From assembly GCA_051155755.1 (NCBI GenBank), contig DAXETY010000144.1, forward strand, positions 1 to 20,544: DNA of 20,544 nt, given 5' to 3'. This document shows positions 1-7,903 of the stretch, piece by piece (positions within the stretch are counted from its first letter, which is position 1; the number at the start of each line of letters is the position of its first letter). The notes beneath the pieces are model-generated. The model saw only the letters and a program-made list of their open reading frames with translations, did no database searches and was not told the origin of the DNA. The stretch comes from DAXETY01 sp051155755 (GTDB lineage Bacteria; Desulfobacterota; Desulfobacteria; Desulfobacterales; SG8-13). The position numbers and the translations under genes are program-made.

Positions 1-3
1 ACG

Positions 4-972
4 ATGGAAACCAAAGCCAATCACCTCATTGTCGGCGCTTTCACGCTGGCGGCGGTCGTCGCCGGCCTGCTGTTCGCGGTTTGGGCCTCGAAGTTCGTCT
101 CGGACGCCAGCTGGAGTGAGTACGAAGTGGTCTTCACCGGAACGGTGACGGGGCTTTCCGAGGGCGGCTCGGTGCGGTTCAACGGCATTCCCGTGGGCAC
201 CGTGCGTCATCTGGGCATCGATCCCGACGACCCGGGCCGCGTCATCGCGCAGATCCGGGTGGAAAGGGAGACGCCGGTCAAGGCCGACACCAAGGCGCAG
301 CTGCGCCTGAGCGGCATGACCGGGATCACGTTCATCCTGCTCAGCGGCGGAGATCCGGACAGTCCGCCGCTGACCGAAGCCGGGCCTCGCGGTCTGCCCG
401 TGATCATGGCCGACACTTCAGCGCTCGAGGCGCTGGTATCGGCCTCCGAAGGCATCGCCGCCAAGACCAACATCGCGATCGAACGGGTCGTTGAATTGCT
501 CAACGACGGAAACGCCCGCAACATCAGCCAAACCCTGCAGAATCTCGAAGGCTTTACGCGGAGCCTCGCCGAGCAGCGGGAATCCATGCAGCGGCTCTTC
601 ACCCAACTGGAGCAGGGCAGTGCCGACCTGGTCGAACTCCTGCAAGCGGCCAATCATCTGACGGGGCGGGCCGAACTGAGCGTGGACCGGATCGACGCGA
701 CCTTTACCGAACTGCTGCCCGAGCTCAGCGCCGACCTGAAGTACGCGGCGCGCGCCATGGGGAATTCCCTGGTGCGTGTCGACCGCATCCTGGCCGAAAA
801 CGAGGCCGCGCTGGCCGCCTTCGGCACCGAGGGCCTGAGCCAGCTGGGACCCACGCTCCAGGAACTTCGCATTCTCGTGCGTGACCTTTCGCGAATCAGC
901 GCGCGATTCGAAAGCAACCCGGCCAATTTCCTGCTCGGCCGCGAACCGCTCAAGGAGTACCAGCCAAAATGA
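4..972 (+). CDS. MlaD/MCE-family periplasmic lipid-transport protein
   Basis: This 322-residue protein looks like the substrate-binding MCE subunit of an ABC-type lipid or hydrophobic-compound transporter (Mla/Mce/Ttg2 type), anchored in the inner membrane and facing the periplasm. One N-terminal membrane segment spans about residues 9-29. The MCE domain follows at about 40-118, with the family's recognisable stretch around FNGIPVGTV (59-67) and a hydrophobic TGITFILLSGG patch. The rest is a long, probably helical and coiled C-terminal region ending in a FLLGREPLKEY-like tail that is common in these proteins. The start ATG is four bases into the window, so the ATPase and permease genes expected upstream lie outside. 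The stop overlaps the next start as ATGA, implying translational coupling. The family is clear, but the transported substrate cannot be told. Confidence 0.92.
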   Translation: METKANHLIVGAFTLAAVVAGLLFAVWASKFVSDASWSEYEVVFTGTVTGLSEGGSVRFNGIPVGTVRHLGIDPDDPGRVIAQIRVERETPVKADTKAQLRLSGMTGITFILLSGGDPDSPPLTEAGPRGLPVIMADTSALEALVSASEGIAAKTNIAIERVVELLNDGNARNISQTLQNLEGFTRSLAEQRESMQRLFTQLEQGSADLVELLQAANHLTGRAELSVDRIDATFTELLPELSADLKYAARAMGNSLVRVDRILAENEAALAAFGTEGLSQLGPTLQELRILVRDLSRISARFESNPANFLLGREPLKEYQPK

Positions 973-1619
973 CCCCATCGACCCCCGCACGCTGCGCACT
1001 GATCTTGCTCTCACTGCTGCTGGCAGGCTGCCTGCCCGGCCTCAGGGGCGAGACCACGCCGATCCAGGTGGTCTCGCTGAGCATCCGGATCGAGACCGAT
1101 CCGGACTGGCCGCAGGTCGATCTGGCACTGAACGTCCGCCGGCCGCAGGCCGACCAGATGCTCGACGGATTCAGGCTGCTGGTTCGGCAGGATCGCCACC
1201 GGCTGCTGACCTATCCCGGCCTGGCCTGGGCCGATACGACGGCCAACCTGCTGCAGGCCGAACTGATCCAGGGCCTGCTCGATTCGCGCCGGTTCACCGG
1301 CGGAGTCGGCCGGCCCGGTGATATCCGGGCGCACGGGACGCTGATGTCGATCATCCGACACTTCGAGCTGGTCGATGACGGTCAGGGCGGCCGCCATGTC
1401 CATCTCGAGGTCAGCGCGAGGCTGACCCGCAACCGGGATTCCCGGCAGGTCGCCGGCGAAAACTTCGTGGTGATCCGGCCGGTTGCCTCGGCCGATGTGG
1501 CGGCGATGCTGGACGCCTACGAGGCCGCCACCACGGAACTGGTGGAACGAATGATCGAATGGAGCCTGAAAGAGGCGTTGCACCAGAAGGAGAAACTGGA
1601 GGCGGCCGGGATGAGCTGA
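969..1619 (+). CDS. ABC-type transport auxiliary lipoprotein (PqiC/ABC_trans_aux type)
   Basis: The product is a 216-residue lipoprotein. The signal peptide ends in a lipobox, LLAGC, with the lipidated cysteine at residue 21. The body resembles the auxiliary lipoproteins (PF03886 type) that sit in the outer membrane and partner MCE transporters. Features seen are the VSLSIRIETDPDWPQ opening strand, a W-A/D-x-T-A-N-L-L stretch around 87-95 and a C-terminal amphipathic helix ending in ELVERMIEW. It overlaps the MCE gene by four bases (ATGA), the classical arrangement of these two partners. Start choice is fixed by the overlap and the signal peptide. The inferred role is an outer-membrane receptor or bridge for lipid traffic. 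Family assignment rests on context plus general fold features, so it is good but not certain. Confidence 0.8.
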   Translation: MTPSTPARCALILLSLLLAGCLPGLRGETTPIQVVSLSIRIETDPDWPQVDLALNVRRPQADQMLDGFRLLVRQDRHRLLTYPGLAWADTTANLLQAELIQGLLDSRRFTGGVGRPGDIRAHGTLMSIIRHFELVDDGQGGRHVHLEVSARLTRNRDSRQVAGENFVVIRPVASADVAAMLDAYEAATTELVERMIEWSLKEALHQKEKLEAAGMS

Positions 1620-1666
1620 GGGATCGCCTCGTCATTGAAACACAAAACGATCGCTTTCATAGCGGA

Positions 1667-1711
1667 GGCTCGGGGATCGGAGGAAAAACGGCTCAACCCA
1701 ATCCCCGAACC
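1667..1711 (+). terminator. Stem-loop after the MCE/lipoprotein operon
   Basis: The arm ggctcggggatcgg (1667-1680) pairs with cccaatccccgaacc (1697-1711) through GG-TCGGGGAT-GG, with G-U and single mismatches and a 16-base loop. It lies about 50 bases after the lipoprotein stop. There is no T-run after it, so it is not a textbook intrinsic terminator. It could protect the 3' end or assist Rho-dependent stopping. Confidence 0.4.
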
Positions 1712-2073
1712 AAGAATTTAGTTGGCAAAAAAATAGACGAAAATGCTGAACAACATCCGAACCAAATTCTGGAATTAGAATTAGATGGCGATCATCATCA
1801 TGCCGGTTCTTCAGCTTTGCCGAGATATGCATGTTGTTGCCATCTCATTTCTTTTTATTAACCGAATTTCATTGAACAGGCGTGCCATCATGGCTTGTCT
1901 GTGTATCATTTAACTGCAGATTTAAGCTTTTACACTGGAGGGACCGATCGATAAGTTGCTGGAGGTCAAATTGGAACGCTCGCGAGCCGGCCCGATGCAC
2001 AATCAATTGCTTTCTCCACTGACCCCATACCTGGCATTGTGTGGTGAAGGGGGCGGTCACCTTCAACACACAG

Positions 2074-2274
2074 ATGGAACACAGGGAACGGCTCAATCGC
2101 CTCCAACGGATTCGCTACTATTATCAGGACTCCAAAACGAATCAGTCCGCGCACGTGGATGACCGGATGCGTGAAGCGGAGTTGGAGGAACTAGGACGGT
2201 TCGTTGGGAAACTGCTGGGAACAGACTCGGTGGCCCACATCAAGGAAATCTGCGAGGGGGGCGATGCTTTTTGA
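2074..2274 (+). CDS. Short hypothetical protein, weakly supported
   Basis: An open frame encodes 66 residues from ATG 2074 (an in-frame GTG at 2041 would add 11). The predicted product is hydrophilic and mostly helical, rich in Arg, Glu and Tyr, with YYYQ near the start, a helix ending VGKLLG, and no membrane segment or recognised motif. No convincing ribosome binding site precedes either start. The gene stands alone in a gene-poor stretch, so it could be a remnant of a longer gene or a chance frame. I do not recognise it and assign no function. Confidence 0.3.
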   Translation: MEHRERLNRLQRIRYYYQDSKTNQSAHVDDRMREAELEELGRFVGKLLGTDSVAHIKEICEGGDAF

Positions 2275-2562
2275 GTGGACACCTTGGTCTGCCGCACCGG
2301 GGCAACTTAGTTCAGAGTCCTCCTGTCTACGAATAAACTGAGTTCCAAAATATAAAGACTGCAGATTCGGTAATTGAGAATACTGATTGGCCCGCCATTG
2401 TTATTATCCAGCGAAGGCAAATTTAAATGGCCTTTTAACCCGGCGATTCGATTTTCAGTAAAGTTTATCATGGCAAAGATGCCATCACAGGAGCCTATTA
2501 TGTCAAGCCTATCATTGGACTATAAATGAGTGCCTTTTTCTTTGGTTATAGTTCCATTTTTT

Positions 2563-4845
2563 TTAAAAGGTTTTGGTCCAGACATAACTCTTTCCGAAGC
2601 CGGCAGCAATGATCCGAAGAATATCCCCTTTTTCCACATCCTCCGGAATGGGTATGTCTCCAGTCCAGGTCCTGCCATTCATACCTTTCTTGACAAGAAG
2701 CTGAGGCGTCCTGTTTTCATTATCGAAAAGCGCATTCAATTTTTCCGGGGTTAAACCGGGAGGCTTGGCATGGTCCGGTTTTTTCCGCTTCACCAGATCT
2801 GCGAAAACCGAGTGGCAGGCTGTCTCAACGGAGACAGATACCTGTATCTGCGATTCTGTTTCATGATGGATTTTCACGGCCAGTTCACCGGGAAAGTACA
2901 GCCTGCCGGTGGGGTCACCTATCAGATGGTATTTCAAGACATCATTTGATAGGAATCCCGGCGATTCCAGAGAAAAGCGCTCCTGTGCGGGAACCGTTTT
3001 CATGAGCCGGACCGCCATGGGATCGTTTTTCGCCAGTATTTTAAACGGAAGGTTCCCTTTGCGAAGGTTTTTCTGCCAGAGGGAAAGGGCTAACTCACCA
3101 ACGGTTTCAGGAGGGTCTTTAAGGGTCTGAATCAGGGACCGGGTCATATAATAATTGGTCAGGGGACTGGTTGACCCGGTGGAAGAAATTATGGAAGCCG
3201 GACCTCCCGGATGGTGCAGGAAGGCTTCGGCAAGGGAAAGCCCCTTTGCCGATTCAAGGTTAAAGCGGCCAGATTCACACCCGAGCATGACAAGGGTTCC
3301 ACCGGGATGCCGGGAATTGAATTTATTGAGATCTGCCACATCGAGGTGAATTTCCCTGTCGTTGTACTGGACCGGTGAAACGCTTCGATACGATCCATGG
3401 GATGCCACATACGTGAAAATATGCGGCCGTGAAAACTGCTTGAGAAAGAGATAAGGCTGATCTGGGGGATAAGCGCTCAACACAGATGTCGTTTTTCCTG
3501 AAAGAATGAATGAATCAAGCCAGTCTGGCAGAAAGGCAGTCATCCCGAGCGTAAGTTGGTGCATGGCATCCGTGTATCCCTTCGCTCCGCTCCATATGAC
3601 GGTCCTGTACCAGGTAGATTGGTCGACGGTGTCCCCGACCATGCCGGTTTTCCGCAGCATTTTATTCAGGTCCATTACCTTTCTGACCGGCAGTCTCCCT
3701 ACGGGAATATCCGGTACCTTGTCATTGTCCAGATCACCGTAAAATAGGTCTGTATCCGGTATTTTTTCCGTCTTCACCATCGGAATGTGCCAGGGGAAAC
3801 CTTGTTCCGAAGGTGAACCGCAATCCCCTACGATAAGTAGGACTACGGGTTTAATTTGATGGTTCCGTATTTCTGATAGGATTTCATCCTGTGTGGGCGA
3901 TTTTTGCCAGGCAAGAAAAAAAACGTCATATCCTTCGTTTTTTTTCTGTTTCTTCCATATTCTCAGTTCTTCGAGAAAAATCTCTCGGGTGATCACCATG
4001 AGGTTGTTGTCACTGGCAGCGGACTTCTTAGTGAAAGACGTTTTCTCTGGAATCAGAAAAAGAAATACACCGATAAGAATGAAAGCACAGGCAGCAACAG
4101 CCGTTCTGTACTTCCGTTTCCTAAACCGGAGTGAAAGAAAAATGGCAAACCAGAGGAAGAATATAATCACACACACCGACTGGTAGATCCTTAGGCCAGG
4201 AATCAGTTCCGGCCCGGGGGCGTCCCCGCGGAAAAACTCTGTGAGGAACCGGTGTGACGATAGGATCATGCAGTAGACTGGTGCAAGGAAGCTCCGGTTT
4301 TCAGGTTTTTGCCAGAGCCGTTGTAGGACAGCGAAATTGATCAATTCCCCGATGAGACTGTAAATTGGCACCGGGTGAACCATTGTGTTCAATATGTCTG
4401 AGTGGACCGCCCAGAAAACAGTTGTCGGCGAGCCAAAACAGCATCCGGCAAAAAGGCAGCCAACCCGGGCGATTGCATGACCCAGGGAGAGGCCCGGCAC
4501 AAGGCTTCCCATATTTGACCAGAAGGGTTTTTTACATAAGGAAAGGACGATAAGCGGCCCTATCGGCGCCGTGAAGGCGACGCCCAGCCAAGAACCAGTT
4601 TCATTCCATGAAAAAAAAGCATGGATCGGGTCTTCGAGGATCAACCAGGGATAGAACACCAGGATATAGAGAATCCGGGTGCCTAGTATACCAGTATAGA
4701 AACCGGCAGTCAGGGTGACCGCCGTCAGAGGGAAGGATAGCCCGTTGCGGATCATGTTCCGGATGCTCAGGGTGGAACCGGCGATCAAGCCTAATCCCAT
4801 CCAGAACCAGTAGGACAAAAAGAAATTTATAACAGATTTTTCCAT
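2563..4845 (-). CDS. Lgt-like diacylglyceryl transferase fused to C25 (gingipain-type) peptidase
   Basis: The 760-residue protein has two parts. Residues 1-240 form a multi-spanning Lgt-like domain. It has the GHAIARVGCLFAGCCFG signature (122-138), HPVPIY (157-162) matching the family's HPxQxY, and HRFLTEFFRGD (198-208) matching the conserved Arg-bearing end of Lgt. A basic loop RFRKRKYR (240-247) and one extra helix (about 248-266) then lead into a C25 peptidase domain. That domain has YGDLDNDKVPDIPVGRLPV (369-387), the catalytic His in ASHGS (H483), Cys in LGCESG (C523) and a closing LIGDPTGRLY. Lgt normally ends in the cytoplasm, so the extra helix should place the C25 domain in the periplasm (inference). 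The start at 4845 overlaps the upstream CPBP gene by 19 bases. The frame stays open to 5514, but that part is the shadow of the CPBP gene. A role in sorting or lipidating the neighbouring PHP protein is inferred. Confidence 0.85.
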   Translation of the reverse strand: MEKSVINFFLSYWFWMGLGLIAGSTLSIRNMIRNGLSFPLTAVTLTAGFYTGILGTRILYILVFYPWLILEDPIHAFFSWNETGSWLGVAFTAPIGPLIVLSLCKKPFWSNMGSLVPGLSLGHAIARVGCLFAGCCFGSPTTVFWAVHSDILNTMVHPVPIYSLIGELINFAVLQRLWQKPENRSFLAPVYCMILSSHRFLTEFFRGDAPGPELIPGLRIYQSVCVIIFFLWFAIFLSLRFRKRKYRTAVAACAFILIGVFLFLIPEKTSFTKKSAASDNNLMVITREIFLEELRIWKKQKKNEGYDVFFLAWQKSPTQDEILSEIRNHQIKPVVLLIVGDCGSPSEQGFPWHIPMVKTEKIPDTDLFYGDLDNDKVPDIPVGRLPVRKVMDLNKMLRKTGMVGDTVDQSTWYRTVIWSGAKGYTDAMHQLTLGMTAFLPDWLDSFILSGKTTSVLSAYPPDQPYLFLKQFSRPHIFTYVASHGSYRSVSPVQYNDREIHLDVADLNKFNSRHPGGTLVMLGCESGRFNLESAKGLSLAEAFLHHPGGPASIISSTGSTSPLTNYYMTRSLIQTLKDPPETVGELALSLWQKNLRKGNLPFKILAKNDPMAVRLMKTVPAQERFSLESPGFLSNDVLKYHLIGDPTGRLYFPGELAVKIHHETESQIQVSVSVETACHSVFADLVKRKKPDHAKPPGLTPEKLNALFDNENRTPQLLVKKGMNGRTWTGDIPIPEDVEKGDILRIIAAGFGKSYVWTKTF

Positions 4846-5678
4846 TCGATAATCCAGTCGATGCCGGAATGCACCAGGCAGGACCAGCCGATGCTCCGGG
4901 TGATGTGGGAAACAATGCCGAAAAGAATTCCGAGAAGGAATATGGAAAGAAGAAAAACTGATTTTTGCTCGAATACTCCGCCAACGTGAAGATGAAACAG
5001 CATGTAGACAATCCCCTGGAAAAGAATGCCGCCAGCAGTTCCGTACCGGGCGATTGCTGACTGCTGCAGTACGCCCCTGAAAATCGTCTCTTCTGGAAAA
5101 CCGGTAAGAAAAGCCTTGGCAAGGCTGACCAGAAAGAGGGTGTAAATGGAACCGGGAATCGATGTGGGCTGAGTAAGGACTACGAAAAGCGCAATTGTCC
5201 AGATGGCTGACAGTATCAAAGGCAAGGCGATACGGATCCCGAGACTGACCGGATACTGCAGAAAATTCAAATTGAATCCAAGGGAGAGATGCTTGGGCCG
5301 AATGATGCTCCAGATGAGGAGAACCGGAGCAAGGACCGATATAGCGAAAACAACGTGACTGTAAAGTAGAAAAAAATAATGGGGAAGGTCGGCTGGTTTT
5401 GCCAGAGGCCATATGGTATAGCCGATTATCCTGAAAACCGAGAACCACCAGAAACCAAAAAGGGCGGAACAGATGACTGAATAGAGTAGCAGCTCGGTAT
5501 GTTTTTTGTAACAATATGCATATACTGAAGCGGAAAATAACGGGATGATTACAACCATGGCGATCAGGATATGGAAAAGCCGAGCATGGTCATTTGTCAT
5601 GAGGTGAATGGCAAGTCCAATCATGATGGTCATGAAAGCGCTTTCAGACAGCATGTATATTTTTTTCTGCAGGTCCAT
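4827..5678 (-). CDS. CPBP-family (CAAX/glutamic-type) intramembrane protease
   Basis: A 283-residue, very hydrophobic protein with about eight predicted membrane helices. It carries the CPBP (PF02517) motifs: EETIFRG with Glu196-Glu197 and Arg201, FHLH with His229, and a third motif VHSGID with His270 where the family more often has HxxxN. These residues form the catalytic site in Rce1-like proteases. Members of this family act as sorting proteases (the myxosortases) for C-terminal Cys-TM-basic signals. The gene overlaps the Lgt-C25 gene downstream by 19 bases, so the two are very probably co-translated and work together. The start is uncertain: ATG 5678 is used, a TTG at 5726 would add 16 residues, and neither has a good ribosome binding site. 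Other CPBP roles, such as bacteriocin immunity, are possible but fit the context less well. Confidence 0.85.
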   Translation of the reverse strand: MDLQKKIYMLSESAFMTIMIGLAIHLMTNDHARLFHILIAMVVIIPLFSASVYAYCYKKHTELLLYSVICSALFGFWWFSVFRIIGYTIWPLAKPADLPHYFFLLYSHVVFAISVLAPVLLIWSIIRPKHLSLGFNLNFLQYPVSLGIRIALPLILSAIWTIALFVVLTQPTSIPGSIYTLFLVSLAKAFLTGFPEETIFRGVLQQSAIARYGTAGGILFQGIVYMLFHLHVGGVFEQKSVFLLSIFLLGILFGIVSHITRSIGWSCLVHSGIDWIIEWKNLL

Positions 5679-5995
5679 GGCACTATGGATGGCAAGATAA
5701 ACCTGACAAATCGAGTATAAAAACAAGTTCTTTCATAACAGATAAACAACATAAAAATAGCATGGCTCTAACTTTCACATCTTGCAAAGTTCCACAAAGC
5801 CACTTTCCGACGGTTTCAAAGCCGGTATCGGATTACCACCAGTAAATTCCGGTAATGCCCTCAACCTGCAGAACTTGCAGAGACCGGCCAGCTGGAGGTG
5901 GTTGCAGAAACCGCGTTGCGGAGCGGCCCGTTTGAATCTGGAAAGGCGTTATGGCAATAGATTTTCATCCCCAAGTCACGCCATACACTGTGCTC
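5679..5995. other. Intergenic region upstream of the CPBP gene
   Basis: About 320 bases separate the CPBP gene from the terminator after the PHP gene. Because a terminator closes the upstream gene, the CPBP/Lgt-C25 pair should have its own promoter here, but I see no clear -35/-10 pair. A 43-codon plus-strand frame (5951-6082) has GGAAAGG before its ATG, but it runs through the terminator and into the PHP gene and is not called. Confidence 0.4.
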
Positions 5996-6027
5996 AAAAA
6001 GGCGGGGATGGCTTTGGGGCCATCCCC
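5996..6027 (-). terminator. Intrinsic terminator of the PHP-protein gene
   Basis: On the minus strand a perfect 9-base stem, GGGGATGGC pairing with GCCATCCCC (6019-6027 with 6004-6012), encloses a 6-base loop. It is followed, after GCC, by TTTTT (6000-5996). It starts 36 bases after the PHP stop codon. This is a standard Rho-independent terminator and separates transcription of the substrate-like PHP gene from the CPBP/Lgt-C25 pair. Confidence 0.85.
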
Positions 6028-6062
6028 CTGCTCAATTGAATACAAGGTCGTGTTTATTAAAC

Positions 6063-7892
6063 TTAGCCTTTCATTCTTCTAATAGCACCCCAGAATACGA
6101 GTGAGATAAACATGGGTGCCAGGGGAAGGAGAATTGGAATCAGAGAGAAAGTTGAAAACTGAGATTCAGCATTTTGACGATTCGCAGGTGAAATACCGCA
6201 AAAGCCTTTGGTTTGCGGTTCATCGGTTGCTGCTGAAGCATTGTCTGAATACGCGGTTTCATTCAGGTTGACTGAATTGTCCCTGGCTTTGACTCTGTAT
6301 GTATATGTTGTTCCAGCGCTCAGACCGCTGTCTGTATAGCTTGTGCTGCTCTGCCATCCACTGTCGTGACATCCGGTGGAAACACATTCAAAATAGTATT
6401 CTACTCCGCTTGGATCTGTGGCGGATGTTGCGGTCATTGAGATGGAGGATTCACCATTGGCCCTCGGTGCAGAGGCGAACGTCATGGGATTCGGAGTCGG
6501 CGGTGTGGTATCCTGGGAATTGGTCGTCGTAAAGAACTCGCTAGAATCGGCCCAGTCATCACCTGTTGAATTGATTGCATAAGAGCGATAGTAATAAGTT
6601 GTGTTTTCAAGCAGATTAATGACATCCATGCTGAAATTACCTGAAAGAAATCCCAGTGAATCACTATAATCCCAGTTTGCCTCATTGGTGCCGCCATCAT
6701 TATCGCCCCAGTAGATAATCACCTCAGGCGTTTCACCACCATCATCTATAACAGTGCCATTCAATGTCGCTGCATTTGTAGTGATGTTGGTTGCAGCGCT
6801 GTTTGAGACAACCGGCGCGGTGACAACCGGTATGCCGCTTGTGATGAAAATCGGAGATGAAATAGCTTCATCGGAGTCCCATTGCCGTACTCGGCAATAT
6901 AGATAATCGCCTTCAACAGTGCTGACGGTATCAGAGATCTTTGCTGTGGAATGATTCGGATACCATGTATTGATCACAGCACCGTTTTTCAGAAGTTCAA
7001 CCATCTCCACGATTTCGTTATCGGCGTCATTAACTTCGATGTAGACACTGTTGCTGCCGCCGGCAATTTCAGAACCCATAACATGGCCGTCCATCTCGAA
7101 GTATAGGCCAAGGTTCTTGTCCAGGGTCGAATAAAAGCGGCGGGCCTTCATGGCGGCATAGAGATCCTCTCGGGTGAGGTTGAATGCCAGAATCGCCATT
7201 CGGTAATCCGTCCGGGTGCCCCAGTCGGTACCATGGTTGTCATCTGAACCGCTTGCGCCAATTTTCCAGCCGCGGAGCAGGGCTTCATCAAAGTGGCCCA
7301 TGCCGCCGTCATTGGAGTGAAAGCCGTCATTGTAATAGTATGTATCAAAATCGTCGGTTTTATTCCAGAGTTCCATTCCTACGAATTTATCGCTTATTGT
7401 TCCGTCATAATGTTGAAACGCCTGGGATTCACGGCCCGGGTGGTTAAAGAATGCGACTGCTTCGCGGCTTGCCAGCCATGTGAGAAGTTCGCTGAAGGTA
7501 TTGGTTGACAATTGAAACGCGGTACAATAGTCATTAGCGTAAGTCACTGTAACGTGCCCATGCCTTTCGCTTGACCATTCAAATCCCCAGAATGCAGTGA
7601 AAACATCGTCCTCATTGTAAGCGTTTGCGGTATTCTTAATCGTGTTGTATTCGGTTGATGATGTTGATTCTGCATGGTCGGCTGTGCTGAAGAAATCCAG
7701 ACCAGCTACATTTTTTGCATAATTGTAAGCCTGGTCGGGAGAGCCGCTTCCATCTGAAACCGTAGTGTGGTTATGCAAGTGACCATAATAAATGTTCCAG
7801 TTGTTGATGGATGATTCAGCCATGGCTCCTGATGCTGTAAGAAACAGCGCTGAAAACAGCAAAGCAAACAACTTGAAATCTGATTTTGACAT
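6063..7892 (-). CDS. Exported PHP-domain metal-dependent phosphoesterase with C-terminal sorting-type tail
   Basis: The product has 609 residues. A Sec signal peptide (1-25, ending AMA, without a lipobox) precedes a PHP (CehA/McbA-like) metallohydrolase domain. Metal-ligand motifs are GHLHNH (37-42) with D47, ADH (71-73), NHPGRE (150-155) and GSDDNHG (215-221). A beta-rich linker follows, then two fibronectin type III-like modules (about 356-457 and 463-556). The last 48 residues hold GFCGI with Cys565, a polar spacer, a membrane helix (about 582-604) and the basic end RRMKG. That layout is that of Cys-containing C-terminal sorting signals (MYXO-CTERM, Synerg-CTERM type). ATG 7892 is chosen because AGGAGAGG lies 3 bases before it and the signal peptide follows; the frame stays open to 8042. 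The natural substrate is unknown; PHP enzymes usually cleave phosphoesters. Confidence 0.88.
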   Translation of the reverse strand: MSKSDFKLFALLFSALFLTASGAMAESSINNWNIYYGHLHNHTTVSDGSGSPDQAYNYAKNVAGLDFFSTADHAESTSSTEYNTIKNTANAYNEDDVFTAFWGFEWSSERHGHVTVTYANDYCTAFQLSTNTFSELLTWLASREAVAFFNHPGRESQAFQHYDGTISDKFVGMELWNKTDDFDTYYYNDGFHSNDGGMGHFDEALLRGWKIGASGSDDNHGTDWGTRTDYRMAILAFNLTREDLYAAMKARRFYSTLDKNLGLYFEMDGHVMGSEIAGGSNSVYIEVNDADNEIVEMVELLKNGAVINTWYPNHSTAKISDTVSTVEGDYLYCRVRQWDSDEAISSPIFITSGIPVVTAPVVSNSAATNITTNAATLNGTVIDDGGETPEVIIYWGDNDGGTNEANWDYSDSLGFLSGNFSMDVINLLENTTYYYRSYAINSTGDDWADSSEFFTTTNSQDTTPPTPNPMTFASAPRANGESSISMTATSATDPSGVEYYFECVSTGCHDSGWQSSTSYTDSGLSAGTTYTYRVKARDNSVNLNETAYSDNASAATDEPQTKGFCGISPANRQNAESQFSTFSLIPILLPLAPMFISLVFWGAIRRMKG

Positions 7893-7895
7893 TTT

Positions 7896-7903
7896 CCTCT
7901 CCT
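7896..7903 (-). promoter_or_regulatory. Ribosome binding site that fixes the PHP-protein start
   Basis: On the minus strand AGGAGAGG sits just before AAA and the ATG at 7892. It decides for the internal start and against the first ATG at 8042, whose extra 50 residues are Arg/Lys-rich and would bury the signal peptide. Confidence 0.8.

Larger units (their letters stand above)
1620..2562. other. Gene-poor, AT-richer interval
   Basis: There are about 940 bases between the lipoprotein gene and the stop of the convergent Lgt-C25 gene. G+C drops sharply after 1620. It holds one imperfect inverted repeat (1667-1711) and one weakly supported short ORF (2074-2274). Near 2274-2290 the motif gtggacacc resembles the terminus of some insertion sequences, but no transposase or matching second end is visible. 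No RNA gene or strong promoter was recognised. It may be the edge of an insertion or a recombination scar. Confidence 0.5.

Noticed and set aside
2274..2290. gtggacacc motif resembling an insertion-sequence end
   Set aside because: No matching inverted end, target duplication or transposase fragment was found in the interval.
4846..5514. N-terminal extension of the Lgt-C25 frame by 223 residues
   Set aside because: The frame is open but overlaps the CPBP gene, which has clear catalytic motifs in its own frame. The extension has no family signature, and the ATG at 4845 opens directly into the Lgt-like domain.
5951..6082. 43-residue plus-strand frame with GGAAAGG before its ATG
   Set aside because: It runs through the PHP terminator stem and into the end of the PHP gene on the other strand, and the peptide has no recognisable features.
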